64,000 bases of DNA from Flavobacterium sp. CS20. Lineage in GTDB: Bacteria; Bacteroidota; Bacteroidia; Flavobacteriales; Flavobacteriaceae. This document shows, piece after piece, positions 1-9,909 of the stretch. The notes beneath the pieces are model-generated. The model saw only the letters and a list, made by a program, of their open reading frames with translations. It had not been told where the DNA came from and did not search any database. Within the stretch, counting starts at the first letter, position 1; every line of letters begins with the position of its first letter. A program made the position numbers and the translations under genes. The stretch spans positions 2,322,501-2,386,500 of the forward strand of contig NZ_CP073015.1 in the NCBI RefSeq assembly GCF_018080005.1, read 5' to 3'.

Positions 1-48
1 TCAAAAACAGAACCAAAAGATGAACACAAAGGGCATCATCACCATTAA
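1..48 (+). CDS. C-terminal tail of a His-rich protein (partial)
   Basis: The window opens inside a reading frame that runs to TAA at 46-48. The last 15 residues are polar and end in Gly followed by four His. A His-rich tail immediately before an HMA-domain gene suggests a metal-handling protein such as a P-type ATPase or efflux component, but the visible part is too short to name the family. Confidence 0.5.
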   Translation, partial: SKTEPKDEHKGHHHH

Positions 49-55
49 ATACTAA

Positions 56-277
56 ATGATGAAACAAAAATTTCAAATAAGCGGAATCAGTTGCGGTGGA
101 TGTGTATCAAGAGTAAAAAAGACATTGGAAGAACATCCAAAGATTGAAAAGGCAGAAATTTTTCTGGCACCAAAAGGAGCTACAATCATTACTATGAAGG
201 AAACGCTTTCAGTAGATGAATTACAAAAGCAACTCAATACTATTGGTGGCTATACAATTGAGAAAATAGAAAAGTAA
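56..277 (+). CDS. Heavy-metal-associated (HMA) domain protein, CopZ-like
   Basis: A 73-residue protein consisting of a single HMA ferredoxin-like fold. The metal site is the CGGC motif (Cys13 and Cys16) in the first loop, preceded by the usual hydrophobic strand. Such proteins bind Cu(I) or a similar soft metal in the cytosol and pass it to P-type ATPases. The gene follows the His-rich partial gene by 7 bp, and a CopB-type ATPase lies further down the same island, which fits a copper or silver role. ATG at 56 and ATG at 59 are both possible starts. The metal specificity is inferred. Confidence 0.85.
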   Translation: MMKQKFQISGISCGGCVSRVKKTLEEHPKIEKAEIFLAPKGATIITMKETLSVDELQKQLNTIGGYTIEKIEK

Positions 278-294
278 CCTTTAAATTAAAAATT

Positions 295-513
295 ATGCAT
301 TTTTACGAAGGACATTTTGGAGGTATGCACCTAATATGGTGGATTATATGGATTATTTTATTGGCTTGGATATTCTTTATCCCAGCAGATATCCCTTATC
401 AAAAAACAAAAAAAGAAAACCCACTGGATATTCTTAAAAACCGCTTTGCAAAAGGCGAAATATCCAAGGAAGAATTTGAGGAATCAAAAAAGATATTAAA
501 ATCAGACAACTAA
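295..513 (+). CDS. SHOCT domain small membrane protein
   Basis: A 72-residue protein with one Trp-rich transmembrane segment at about residues 11-30, followed by a short basic linker and a C-terminal SHOCT motif at about residues 43-70 (LKNRFAKGEISKEEFEE pattern). SHOCT segments are short oligomerisation modules often attached to membrane anchors. The specific function is unknown. It sits 17 bp after the HMA gene in a co-directional run, so it is probably co-transcribed with the metal-stress genes. Confidence 0.75.
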   Translation: MHFYEGHFGGMHLIWWIIWIILLAWIFFIPADIPYQKTKKENPLDILKNRFAKGEISKEEFEESKKILKSDN

Positions 514-530
514 CTCAAAACTTTAAAATT

Positions 531-806
531 ATGTATCGATTAAACGTAAAAAAACTCGGATTTGCTTTCGGTCTTACGGGAGCACTAATTTACTTGGGCT
601 GTATGATAGTTATGTCAACAGCAGGTCGAGAAGCCACTATCGATTTTTTCAACAGCCTATTGCACGGTTTAGATACCACAAGCATTATCAGGATGGATGT
701 GCCATTATGGGAAGCCGGTTTGGGAATAGTACAGATATTCATTTTAGGATGGCTTATAGGCGCGTGCATCGCTACTTTTTACAATGCTCAAATTAAAAAC
801 AAATAA
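531..806 (+). CDS. DUF5676-like small membrane protein
   Basis: A 91-residue protein with two hydrophobic segments, at about residues 8-30 and 62-84, and an N-terminal LNVKKLGFAFGLT block that resembles the DUF5676 family. No enzymatic motif is visible. In Bacteroidota, proteins of this type accompany SHOCT and copper-handling genes, as here. The function is unknown; a role in the membrane part of a metal or stress response is only a guess from context. Confidence 0.65.
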   Translation: MYRLNVKKLGFAFGLTGALIYLGCMIVMSTAGREATIDFFNSLLHGLDTTSIIRMDVPLWEAGLGIVQIFILGWLIGACIATFYNAQIKNK

Positions 807-829
807 AATTGTGAAAGTTGAAAAAGATT

Positions 830-1612
830 ATGGCGAAAATTAAGATCATTTTTATTCATTTACTATTGGGTGCAGGTATTTTTTATTTCCTGGTACACCC
901 TTTCACAATGGTAATCTATTGGTTTGAGTTCAGTAATACGCCCTTCTCTTTCCCCTTGTTTCAGCAAGTTCTGGAAGAACGTTTTGTGGAATCTTTCACC
1001 TTCGATATGCGGGGAATGGGCGGCTTATTGACTCTATTGGGAGGCTTCTTGGGAATAGTTTCTGGTTTGTTCTGGATAAACCTGAAAAAGAAAGATGAAA
1101 TTATTGGCACACAACAACGCTTATTGCAAAGAGACATTGCCGAAATTATCGCAGATGGCGAAAATGAGATGGTAGAATTCAAGTCTTCCATACGCTACGA
1201 CTATTATCGTAAAGCAACCAACCGCGACCTTGAAAAGGTTATTGCTAAAACCATCACAGGTTTTATGAATGCAAATGGTGGTAAATTAATTATTGGCGTA
1301 GATGATGATGGAAATGTTTTAGGATTAGAAAAAGATTTCAAAACCCTAAAGCACAAAAACAGGGACGGTTATGAGCGCGAAGTTTTCAGAATCATTTCTA
1401 CACTATTAGGCTACGAAGCTTGTTTCAGCAATCACATTTCATTCTATAGTTTAAATGAAAAAGATGTGTGTTTAGTAGATATAGAACCTTCGGAAAAACC
1501 CATTTATGTCAACGATACCGAAAACACCACATTCTATGTGCGTACTGGCAATGCAACCTACCCATTGACTGTTAAAGAAGCTGTTAATTATTTAGAAAAT
1601 AGAAAGCAATAG
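830..1612 (+). CDS. Membrane-anchored AlbA_2 (Schlafen-type) domain protein
   Basis: Two N-terminal transmembrane segments (about residues 5-27 and 63-82) precede a cytoplasmic AlbA_2 domain. The domain is recognised by the E-x-x-x-x-E-F-K-S-S start (near 1165-1185), the conserved ANGGKLIIGVDDDG strand-turn (near 1270-1310) and the closing FYVRTGNAT. AlbA_2 domains bind nucleic acid or nucleotide and occur in regulators and defence proteins; membrane anchoring is uncommon. I prefer the ATG at 830; an in-frame TTG at 818 would add four residues. The next gene starts 4 bp after the stop, so the two are probably translated from one mRNA. Confidence 0.75.
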   Translation: MAKIKIIFIHLLLGAGIFYFLVHPFTMVIYWFEFSNTPFSFPLFQQVLEERFVESFTFDMRGMGGLLTLLGGFLGIVSGLFWINLKKKDEIIGTQQRLLQRDIAEIIADGENEMVEFKSSIRYDYYRKATNRDLEKVIAKTITGFMNANGGKLIIGVDDDGNVLGLEKDFKTLKHKNRDGYEREVFRIISTLLGYEACFSNHISFYSLNEKDVCLVDIEPSEKPIYVNDTENTTFYVRTGNATYPLTVKEAVNYLENRKQ

Positions 1613-1616
1613 GTCT

Positions 1617-2327
1617 ATGCAATATGTCTGGTTTATATGGTCTCTTATAATTCTTGCGCTTTGGGCGATAATCTATTTGTCAAAAAAGGGGTATAGAAAA
1701 GAAATGCTCAAAATGAGCCTTATTACGATGCCCTTTGACCTAACAGAACCCTTGTTTGTTCCAGAATATTGGTTTCCACCTTCCCTATTCCATTTAACGG
1801 AAAGAACAGGTTTTGATATTGAGAGCCTTATCTTCTCTTTTGCTATTGGCGGAATAGGGACGGTATTGTATAATCTGATATTCAAAAAAGGCTATATAGA
1901 TATGCCTCATACCGAACGGAGCCACCAAAGACATAAGCTACATATTTATATACTTTTTGTTCCAGCCATTGTATTTGTAATATTTAGTCTTTTCACCGCG
2001 CTTAACCACATCTATTGTGGCATCATTGCAATGTTTTTTGGTGGTTTGGCAACATTGTACTGTCGCCCAGATTTAAAAGGAAAGATATGGGTTGGAGGAA
2101 TCTTGTTTACCATACTGTACTTCATTTATTTCGGAAGCATCCTTCCGTTCTATCCCCAATATGTGGAGTTGTACTGGAATCTGGACAACCTGACCCATAT
2201 TCTTGTTTTGGGAATCCCAATTGAAGAGTTACTGTTCGCTTTCACCTTTGGTATGTATTGGTCTGGATTATATGAACACTTGTATTGGAGAAAACTTATA
2301 AAATCGAAAGAAATGTCAACCAACTAA
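1617..2327 (+). CDS. Lycopene cyclase domain-type membrane protein
   Basis: A 236-residue polytopic protein with about six or seven transmembrane segments. The last part carries the signature GIPIEELLFAF, in which Pro and a Glu pair precede a hydrophobic stretch, as in the CrtYcd/CarR lycopene cyclase domain. Such domains cyclise carotenoid ends, but stand-alone homologues in island contexts without crt genes are poorly understood. No other carotenoid gene is visible nearby, so the substrate is uncertain. It follows the AlbA_2 gene by 4 bp. Confidence 0.65.
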   Translation: MQYVWFIWSLIILALWAIIYLSKKGYRKEMLKMSLITMPFDLTEPLFVPEYWFPPSLFHLTERTGFDIESLIFSFAIGGIGTVLYNLIFKKGYIDMPHTERSHQRHKLHIYILFVPAIVFVIFSLFTALNHIYCGIIAMFFGGLATLYCRPDLKGKIWVGGILFTILYFIYFGSILPFYPQYVELYWNLDNLTHILVLGIPIEELLFAFTFGMYWSGLYEHLYWRKLIKSKEMSTN

Positions 2328-2339
2328 AACATTCAAATT

Positions 2340-2801
2340 ATGAAAATATTATTAGCTATAGATGGTTCAGATTTCAGTAAAGTAGCCATTCACGAACTTA
2401 TAAAAATGACCCTATCCTCAAATAGTGAAATTCATATTATAAATGTTTATGAAGTTCCGAAAACAACCGGCCTGGGATTGCATACTATGGGCGGCAGGAT
2501 AGGAAATTACATAGAAGAAATTAGAAGTAACGCTCAAAAATTGGGAAACAAAATCGTTTCAGAAGCTTTCGATAAAATCAAAGCTGAAAACAAGGCACTT
2601 ACCATAACCACAAGTGTTGTTAGTACTATGCCCAAAAGTACTATTTATGAAAAAGCAGAAGATTGGGGTGCAGATTTAATTGTAGTAGGCTCTCAGGGTC
2701 ATGGTGCACTTTCACGCTTAGTATTGGGCTCTGTATCCCAATATTTGACCACAAACGCCAAATGTTCAGTACTCATTGCAAAAGCTGGAAATAAAAAATG
2801 A
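2340..2801 (+). CDS. Universal stress protein, UspA family
   Basis: A 153-residue single-domain Usp with the N-terminal ILLAIDGSDFS strand and loop and the C-terminal ATP-binding signature GSQGHGALSRLVLGSVS (G-2X-G-9X-G-S/T), so it probably binds ATP. Usps modulate survival under starvation, hypoxia or redox stress. It overlaps the NDH-2 start by 4 bp (ATGA), which indicates translational coupling. A second, two-domain Usp lies at 7653-8482. Confidence 0.9.
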   Translation: MKILLAIDGSDFSKVAIHELIKMTLSSNSEIHIINVYEVPKTTGLGLHTMGGRIGNYIEEIRSNAQKLGNKIVSEAFDKIKAENKALTITTSVVSTMPKSTIYEKAEDWGADLIVVGSQGHGALSRLVLGSVSQYLTTNAKCSVLIAKAGNKK

Positions 2802-4153
2802 AAGAAAAGCAAACACATAGCATTCCGTTGGAATCCACCTGTAAGATAACAGATGAAATCTGTCTTCCAGATACTAAATTACCTCGTGTGGTTATCGTTG
2901 GTGGAGGATTTGCAGGTTTGGCATTGGTTGAAAAACTGAAACACAAAGAAGTTCAAGTGGTTTTACTCGATAAAAATAACTTCCATCAATTTCAACCTTT
3001 ATTATATCAAGTGGCAACGAGTGCGTTGGAACCTGATAGCATAGTATTTCCATTTAGAAAACAATTCAATGGTTACAAAAATGTAGTATTTCGTTTGGTC
3101 GAAGTAGAAGAAATTCAGCCCTCATTAAACACATTAATAACTTCTAAAGGAAAAGTTCACTATGACTATCTGGTAATTGCTTCAGGTACAACCACCATTT
3201 TTTTTGGGATGGATAAAGTAGCAGAAAACAGCTTGGGAATGAAGGATATCCGAGATTCCCTGAACATTCGCCATATGATGTTGCAAAATTTAGAACAGGC
3301 TGCCATTACCTGTGATGATGATGAACGGGATGCCCTAACAAATTTTGTAATTGTAGGTGGTGGTCCTGCCGGTGTAGAGATGGCAGGAGCATTGGCTGAA
3401 TTCTGTAAATACATTCTACCCAAAGATTATCCAGAGTATCCTGCTTCCATTATGAACATTTATTTAATAGAAGCCATTGATGAGTTGTTAAGTACAATGT
3501 CTGATAAAGCATCTTCGAAAACCCTCAAATATTTAGAGGATTTAAATGTAAAGGTATTATTAAATGAAGCTGTAAGCAATTATGACGGCAACGAAGTCAC
3601 TACCAAAAGTGATAAGACCATATTGGCTAAAAACCTTATCTGGACGGCTGGCGTAAAAGGACAATTCCCAAATGGTATTGATGGAAAACACGTAGTCAGA
3701 GGCAACCGTATTAAAACCAATGCCAATTTAAAAGTAGAAGGCTACGAAAATATTTTTGCCATAGGTGATATCGCAACACTCATTTCCAAAGAAACCCCAA
3801 AAGGACATCCACAAGTAGCACAGACCGCTATTCAACAAGGTAAATACCTGGGCGATTCGATATTAAATATCATAAATAATAAATCCATAAAACCTTTCAA
3901 ATATAAAGATAAAGGTTCCTTAGCAACCGTAGGTAAACGCAAGGCAGTTGCCGATTTGGGCAAATTTAAATTTGCAGGCTATTTCGCCTGGTTGCTGTGG
4001 TCCGTTGTTCACTTGATGTCCATAAATGGATTTAGAAATAGATTGATGGTTGGTTTTAATTGGGCGGTAAGTTATTTCACTTATGAAAAGAGCAACCGCC
4101 TGATTATTAGAAACTTTAAACCGAAATCTTCGGTTAAAAACAGAACAAAATAA
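2798..4153 (+). CDS. ndh: Type II NADH dehydrogenase (NDH-2) / FAD-dependent oxidoreductase
   Basis: A 451-residue flavoprotein that would pass electrons from NADH to quinone without pumping protons. The FAD-binding GGGFAG motif is at residues 35-40, the second dinucleotide (NADH) motif VGGGPAGVEMAG is at about 184-195, and the FAD-contact AIGDIA is near 321. The C-terminal 90 residues contain hydrophobic and basic stretches typical of the NDH-2 membrane-binding end. It is coupled to the Usp gene. An NDH-2 in a stress island fits rapid NADH reoxidation when normal respiration is limited; that role is inferred. Confidence 0.88.
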   Translation: MKEKQTHSIPLESTCKITDEICLPDTKLPRVVIVGGGFAGLALVEKLKHKEVQVVLLDKNNFHQFQPLLYQVATSALEPDSIVFPFRKQFNGYKNVVFRLVEVEEIQPSLNTLITSKGKVHYDYLVIASGTTTIFFGMDKVAENSLGMKDIRDSLNIRHMMLQNLEQAAITCDDDERDALTNFVIVGGGPAGVEMAGALAEFCKYILPKDYPEYPASIMNIYLIEAIDELLSTMSDKASSKTLKYLEDLNVKVLLNEAVSNYDGNEVTTKSDKTILAKNLIWTAGVKGQFPNGIDGKHVVRGNRIKTNANLKVEGYENIFAIGDIATLISKETPKGHPQVAQTAIQQGKYLGDSILNIINNKSIKPFKYKDKGSLATVGKRKAVADLGKFKFAGYFAWLLWSVVHLMSINGFRNRLMVGFNWAVSYFTYEKSNRLIIRNFKPKSSVKNRTK

Positions 4154-4160
4154 TTTTGAA

Positions 4161-5515
4161 ATGAAAAACACCACAGATAAAAATAATAAGCTTTCCCTAA
4201 TAGGTTCCATATCTCTTGGTACAGGCGTAATGATTGGTGCTGGCATATTTGTCCTTATGGGGCAAATAGCAGAGTTGGTGGGTGATCTATTTCCCATTGC
4301 ATTTATTGCAGGTGCTGTTGTGGTGGGTTTTAGCTCATATTCCTATGTCAAGTTTTCAAATGCTTTTCCATCGTCTGGAGGTGTGGTTAAATTCCTTAAC
4401 AAATCCTATGGACCTGGAACAACAACAGGGTTTTATTCTTTGCTGATGTACGTATCAATGGTAGTTTCCGAAAGTCTGGTGGCGGGCACTTTTGGAGCAT
4501 ATACGTTGAGACTATTTCCCGAGTCCTATGCAGGTTATGCCTCTACCCTGGGTGTTGGGCTAATTGTTGTTGCTTATATAGTGAACATCCTGGGCAATAA
4601 GGTTATTGGTGCCACCGCGACATTTACCGCTATTATAAAGGTAGTGGGAATAGCAATTTTAGCTATTGCCGGCCTTGCAATTTCAGGTTTTGCCGATATT
4701 ACGGGAAACTATATTCCCAAAAATACTGAGACATTACCACAAGGCTTCGGATTTGTGGCTACTTTGGCGTTATCTATCCTTGCTTATAAAGGCTTTACCA
4801 CTATCACGAACCAAGGGGCTGATATTAAAAACCCGCATAAAAATCTTGGTAGGTCTATCGTGTTTTCCATACTTATCTGCACACTGATATATGTAGCCCT
4901 GGCATTAGCTGTTGCGGGAGGTTTAAGCATTCCTGAAATAATCGAAGCTAAAGATTATGCCCTTGCGGTAACGCAAAACCTGTTTTTGGGGAATGGGGTT
5001 CCTGGATTACCATTGGCATTGCCATTATTGCCACGGTTTCTGGGGTCATTGCCAGTATCTTTTCCTCTTCACGCTTGTTGGCAATGCTCAGCAATATGAA
5101 AGCAGTGCCTTCTTTAACCAAACTTGGTAGCTTAAAAAATCCAGCACTAGTATTCACGTCTTCCCTCGCCATTTTACTGACCGTGCTTTTCGATTTGACA
5201 AGGATAGCATCCATTGGGGCTATTTTTTACCTTATTATGGATATCGCTATCCATTGGGGGCTGTTCCGCAATCTTAGAAAAGAAGTGGATTTTAAACCAA
5301 TTATCCCCGTGATTGCCATTATACTGGATGTTGCAGTACTTTCTACTTTTATTTATATAAAATATCTGAACGATCCTTTGGTTCTTATTGTCGCGGCAAT
5401 TGGGATTGTTCTAATACTTGTGGCGGAACGCCTTTTTATGATTTCACATACAGACGATGAAGGTAATATGCCGATGGGAATGAAGAATACAAGTGACAAA
5501 AACAAAAAAACATAA
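4161..5515 (+). pseudogene. APC-family amino acid permease, frameshifted
   Basis: The first frame gives an amino acid/polyamine/organocation permease with the TM1 signature GTGVMIGAGIFVLMG and about eight membrane helices. It loses the frame at 4983-4991, in a TTTTTGGGG run, and would end at 5099 with a non-family tail. The second frame continues the protein directly after the run (GEWGSWITIG onward, SSSRLLAM motif) to 5515. A single-base loss in the homopolymer explains it. The full protein would be about 450 residues, the normal APC length. Either a recent pseudogene or a sequencing error; the homopolymer position makes an error plausible. Confidence 0.85.
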
Positions 5516-5534
5516 TTAATTAAAAACAATTTAT

Positions 5535-6549
5535 ATGAAAAATGTAGCAGTTATAGGATACGGAGTCATTGGAAAAAGGGTGGCAGATGCCATCAACTTA
5601 CAAAACGATATGAAGCTTTCGGGAGTATGTGATATCATTAGCGACTGGCGAATTCAAAATGCCGTAAGAAAGGAGTATGATATTTATGCGACAACTAAAG
5701 ATCTTGCTGATAAAATGAAATCTGAAGGGATTTCGGTAAAAGGCGATATGCAGGAACTTTTAAAGAAATCAGATCTTGTAGTGGACTGTACACCCAAAAA
5801 AATTGCCGCTCAGAATGTCGTTATCTACAAGGAGCAAAACATCAAATTTATTCTACACGGTGGCGAAAAACACGAAACCACAGGGCATTCCTTTAGTGCA
5901 GAAAATAATTACAAATCCGCTCTAAACTTGAATGCGACAAGAGTAGTTTCTTGTAATACTACGTCTATTTTAAGAACCTTGACCGCTTTAAAAAGAGCCG
6001 ATTTATTGGATTATGCCAGAGGTATACTTTTAAGAAGAGCTACAGACCCTTGGGAAAGTCATTTAGGTGGTATTATGAATACGATGGTTCCCGAAAAAGA
6101 TATCCCAAGCCATCAAGGTCCAGATGCTAAAAGTGTTGACCCAGAACTGGATGTCATCACCGCGACGGTAAAAATGCCCCGAAACATTGAGCCATATGCA
6201 CTACTGGAATGTGAAATTGAAAAAGCAGGCGACAAAGGAAGAAGTGCTAAATGCTTTCAAAACTTCAAGTCGTATTAAACTAATTCGATATGACCAAGGC
6301 TTGGTTTCTAACAACACCATTAAAGAAATGTTTCTGGATATGGGAAGACCTTGGGGCGATATGTATGAAGTAGCCCTATGGGAAGATATGCTGAAAGTAG
6401 ATGGCGACGAACTTTTCTATGCTTATATAGTCGATAATCAAGCTATTGTAATCCCGGAAACAATTGATGCTATTAGGGCATTAACTGGAATTGAAACAGA
6501 TGGTACAAAATCCATAGCCAAAACAAATGAAAGTTTAGGAATCCATTAA
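5535..6549 (+). pseudogene. Type II (archaeal-type) glyceraldehyde-3-phosphate dehydrogenase, frameshifted
   Basis: The N-terminus has the Rossmann motif GYGVIG followed by the archaeal-type GAPDH arrangement, with the catalytic Cys in SCNTTSILRTL. The first frame drifts after 6185 and stops at 6278; the alternative frame picks up as LSHMHYWNVKLK at 6187 and runs to 6549. One extra A near 6186 accounts for this. The intact product would be about 337 residues, as in the archaeal family, which differs from the usual bacterial GapA. Together with the next gene it forms a two-enzyme archaeal-type glycolytic pair inside a stress island. Confidence 0.87.
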
Positions 6550-6560
6550 ATACTATCAAG

Positions 6561-7620
6561 ATGAAAACAGACAAGAATATAGTAGAACTTTTAGGAGAAA
6601 AAGCAGACTTCTATTTAGAACACGTTTGTGAAAAAATAACAAAGGATGAATTGCAAGTGCCAAGCAAAAATAGTTTAGAAAAAGTATTTGGCAGTAGCAA
6701 CAGAAATTCACAGGTACTTCGTAGCCTTTCCCAATTATACAATCACGGAAATCTGGCAGGAACTGGTTATTTAAGTATCCTTCCTGTGGATAAAGGTATT
6801 GAGCATAGCGGCCTTTTCATTCTATAAAAACCCAGATTATTTTGACCCAGAGAACATCATAAAATTGGCAATAGAAGCTGGTTGCAATGGTGTGGCATCC
6901 ACGTTTGGTGTATTGGGATTGAACGCCCGAAAATATGCCCATAAAATCCCTTTTATCGTCAAGATTAACCATAACGAGCTACTTACCTATCCAAATAAAT
7001 ATGACCAAACATTATTTGGTAAGGTAAAAAATGCCTGGGATATGGGAGCAATTGCCGTAGGAGCTACGATTTATTTTGGTTCAGCAGAAAGCAACAGACA
7101 GCTAAAAGAAATAGCTGAAGCTTTTGAAGAAGCACACAATCTGGGAATGGCCACCATCTTATGGTGCTATACACGGAACGAGGCATTTAAAACCAACAAG
7201 GAAGATTATCACGCAGCTGCCGATGTAACTGGGCAGGCAAACCATTTGGGTGTTACTATTCAAGCAGACATCATCAAACAAAAATTACCTACCAATAATT
7301 TTGGTTTCAAAGAGATAGGATTTGGAAAATATGATGATGAAATGTATAAAACCCTTACCACAGAACATCCCATTGACCTTTGTCGATTACAAGTCGCCAA
7401 TTGCTATATGGGCAAAATAGGATTGATCAATTCCGGCGGTGGCTCTAAAGGTGAATCAGATTTGACCGAAGCGGTAACAACAGCATTAATCAATAAAAGA
7501 GCTGGCGGCTCTGGATTGATTATGGGTCGAAAAGCATTTCAAAAGCCTTTTATTAGAGGGATTGAGTTACTGCACTCCGTCCAACAGGTATATCTGGAAG
7601 ATAGTATAACCATAGCTTAA
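6561..7620 (+). pseudogene. Archaeal-type class I fructose-1,6-bisphosphate aldolase, frameshifted
   Basis: The first frame carries the conserved [12 protein letters not shown] block and then shifts near 6808-6812 (an extra G in AGCGGCC). The second frame resumes as [12 protein letters not shown] and runs to 7620, with [23 protein letters not shown] and the phosphate-binding [11 protein letters not shown] and [12 protein letters not shown] blocks of the DhnA/archaeal class I aldolase family. The Schiff-base mechanism is family knowledge. The full length is about 352 residues. It starts 11 bp after the GAPDH gene. Confidence 0.87.
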
Positions 7621-7652
7621 TTATAACGAAAACAATTTAAAAACAATAAATC

Positions 7653-8482
7653 ATGAAAAACATACTCATAGCTACAAACTTTTCAGAAAACTGCAAGAAA
7701 GCAGAGGAACTCGGAATTGAAATGGCAAAGCTTTACAATTCAGAAATTCATTTTTTTCACTTAATTAACACCCCCGTAAACTGGGTTGAGCTAGATAAGG
7801 AAAAAGAAAAAAGATATCCAGAAATAGTAAAGCAAATAGGCATCGCAAAAGCCTCCTTGAGAGAACTGGAGAAAAAAGCAGAACGACAAGGCCTTGAGTG
7901 CAGGACGTTCCTTGAGTTTGATGGCGGACAGGCAAATATACTTAAACACTCCGGTCATTTTCACCACGACTTTATTGTTACGAGAGCAGCGGCACCCGAG
8001 GTGGAGTGCGCGAATTACCGGGAAGCAATGTAGAGAAAATTGTAAGAAAAGCCGATGTCCCTGTAATTGTGGTTAAGGATGAAAAAGTAACTTTTCCTTT
8101 TAATAATATTGTTTTTGTTTCAGATTTTCTGGAAGATGTGAGCGAAGCATTTAAGCAGGTTATTTCTATTGCGGAAAAGTGCGGTGCACATCTTCATTTA
8201 TTGAGGGTTAATACTCAGACCGATTTTAACAGTATAGAACAAGGGTTGGATCCCATCAAGGAGTTCCTGAAAAAATTCCCCGATTTGGATAACTTCTCAA
8301 TGAATGTATATAACGAACAAGACGTAGAAACAGGGATAAACAATTTTTTACGATATAAAAATGCCGATTTAATCGCAATGTGTACTCACGGACGTACAGG
8401 CTTTTTAACTTTATTCTCTAAAAGCATCGCAGAGGGTGTAACCAATCACTCCGAATTACCAGTATGTAATTCCCTGATATAG
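7653..8482 (+). pseudogene. Two-domain universal stress protein, frameshifted
   Basis: Usp domain 1 begins MKNILIATNFSENC. Near 7979-7985 one base appears to be missing: the first frame goes off-family and ends at 8033, while another frame reads SSGTRG...ELPGSNVEKIV, the usual end of domain 1, and continues through Usp domain 2 (about 8090-8482) with CTHGRTGFLTLFSKSIAEGV. The intact protein would have about 276 residues. The IS3 element begins 3 bp after the stop and may have altered the last residues (PVCNSLI is an unusual ending). Confidence 0.83.
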
Positions 8483-8509
8483 GTTGACCGTTTTTAAAAC
8501 AAATCAAAG

Positions 8510-8908
8510 ATGCTAAAAAACGGAAAAAGAATCAACACAAGACGGAAATATTCCGAAGATTTTAAATTAAGAATTGTAAATGAATACGAGTCAGGTAAAC
8601 ACTCAGTTTGTGAATTAGAAAAGATTTACGATATTCCTAATGCAAGTATTTATAACTGGATTTACAAATATTCCAAATACAACAAAAAGTCAATTAAAGT
8701 TGTTGAATTAAAAGATAGTCAAATGCAAAAACTTAAGGAATTACAAAACAGAATCGCTGAATTAGAACAGGCTTTAGGGCAAAAACAAATGAACATTGAC
8801 TATCTGGAAAAAATGATAGAGCTAGCTAAAGAGCAATATGATATCGACATCAAAAAAAACTCAAACACCCCACAATCTGGTGGTTCCAAGACCACAAAAA
8901 AGAACTAA
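8510..8908 (+). CDS. IS3-family transposase OrfA
   Basis: A 132-residue DNA-binding subunit. Residues 10-60 form a helix-turn-helix of the IS3 OrfA type (RRKYSEDFKLRIVNEYESG...IPNASIYNW), followed by a coiled-coil region at about 72-110 (leucine-rich MQKLKELQNRIAELEQALG). The A8 run at 8852-8859 near the end of orfA is in the right place for programmed -1 slippage into orfB. OrfA alone binds the ends; the OrfAB fusion would be the transposase. Confidence 0.88.
   Translation: MLKNGKRINTRRKYSEDFKLRIVNEYESGKHSVCELEKIYDIPNASIYNWIYKYSKYNKKSIKVVELKDSQMQKLKELQNRIAELEQALGQKQMNIDYLEKMIELAKEQYDIDIKKNSNTPQSGGSKTTKKN
8852..8859 (+). promoter_or_regulatory. A8 slippery site for OrfA-OrfB frameshifting
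   Basis: A run of eight A residues lies 50 bp before the orfA stop codon. Shifting by -1 here joins orfA to the open orfB frame. This matches the known A6G/A7 slippage sites of IS3 elements; no downstream pseudoknot was modelled. Confidence 0.6.
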
Positions 8909-9851
8909 AATACAATTTAAACGCTTTTTATGGTTTTTTGAACATCAGTAAACAAGCCGTTCATCAAGCCAGAAAGAGGCAACAACAATTTGATATGGAA
9001 CTTATGGATTTAGTAAATCAAGCAGATATCATAAGAGAAGATCACCCAGGTTGTGGGGTAGAGAAAATGTATAGAGCTCTTAAGCCAAAGTTTATGGGCA
9101 GAGATAAATTCTGTGAAATTTTTATGGACTTAGGCTATCGAGTAAGAACAATAAAGAATTACAGAAGAACTACTATACCAACTCATTTAAATTACCCAAA
9201 TCTAATTGAAGGTATGGGAGTTACAAAACCACATCAAGTTTTGCAGAGCGATATCGCCTATTTTTATCTAAATGACGATTTCTATTACATAGTCTTTATC
9301 TTGGATGTTTACACAAGAAAGATAATTGGCTACAATGTAAGCTCAAATATGCGTCATGAAAGTAACATAAAGGCTTTAAAAATGGCATTAAAACAAATTA
9401 ACCCTAAAGAGAGAAACAACATGATACATCATTCAGATCGCGGTTCTCAATATGGCAGTAAAGCTTATGTAAAGATTTTGAATGATTCGGAATCAAAATC
9501 AGCATGGGTCTTAAAGCACAGGATAATGCATATGCAGAAAGAATAAATGGAACTATTAAAAACGAATACTTAAAACTATGGAATATAAATGATTACAAAG
9601 ACTTAAAAATCAAAACAAGAAAAGCGGTAAAGCATTACAACACCAAAAGAGGTCATAGTAATTTACCTAATGACTTTTCGCCTAACCAGTTTGAAAAACT
9701 TTTATTAAATTTGAGCACCCAAGAAAGACCGACGGTGATTATTTATGCCGATGGTAATTATAAAGTCAAGGTGGCATCGAGCCACCATGACTTTATTACC
9801 CAAGAAAGACCTCTGGCTCATAATTGTCCGATAATAATTAAAAATGAATAA
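8857..9851 (+). pseudogene. IS3-family transposase OrfB (rve integrase core), frameshifted
   Basis: OrfB is open from the slippery A8 run in the -1 frame (reading KLKHPTIWWFQDHKKELKY) and contains the HTH_21 region and the DDE integrase core: QSDIAYF (first Asp), HHSDRGSQYGS (second Asp) and the AERINGTIKNEYL block with the catalytic Glu. The frame is lost near 9490-9500: one frame stops at 9546 while the other continues the Glu block to 9851. A one-base deletion explains this and would inactivate transposition, since the Glu is on the far side. Confidence 0.85.
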
Positions 9852-9909
9852 TAACCAAAACGGTCAACGCTATTTAGGGAAGGTCAGTAATGACTATTAA
9901 AATGTAACA

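Larger units (their letters stand above)
8485..9866. mobile_element. IS3-family insertion sequence
   Basis: The element has orfA and orfB on the plus strand and short imperfect terminal inverted repeats: TGACCGTTTTTAAAAC at the left (8485) and the inverse, ending in AAAACGGTCA, at the right (9866), with the TG...CA ends typical of IS3. Total length is about 1.38 kb. I see no convincing target duplication next to the ends. It lies between the frameshifted Usp gene and the ATP-cone gene. Confidence 0.82.

Noticed and set aside
8485..9866. Target-site duplication of the IS3 element
   Set aside because: The bases directly beside both ends do not match, so none is reported.
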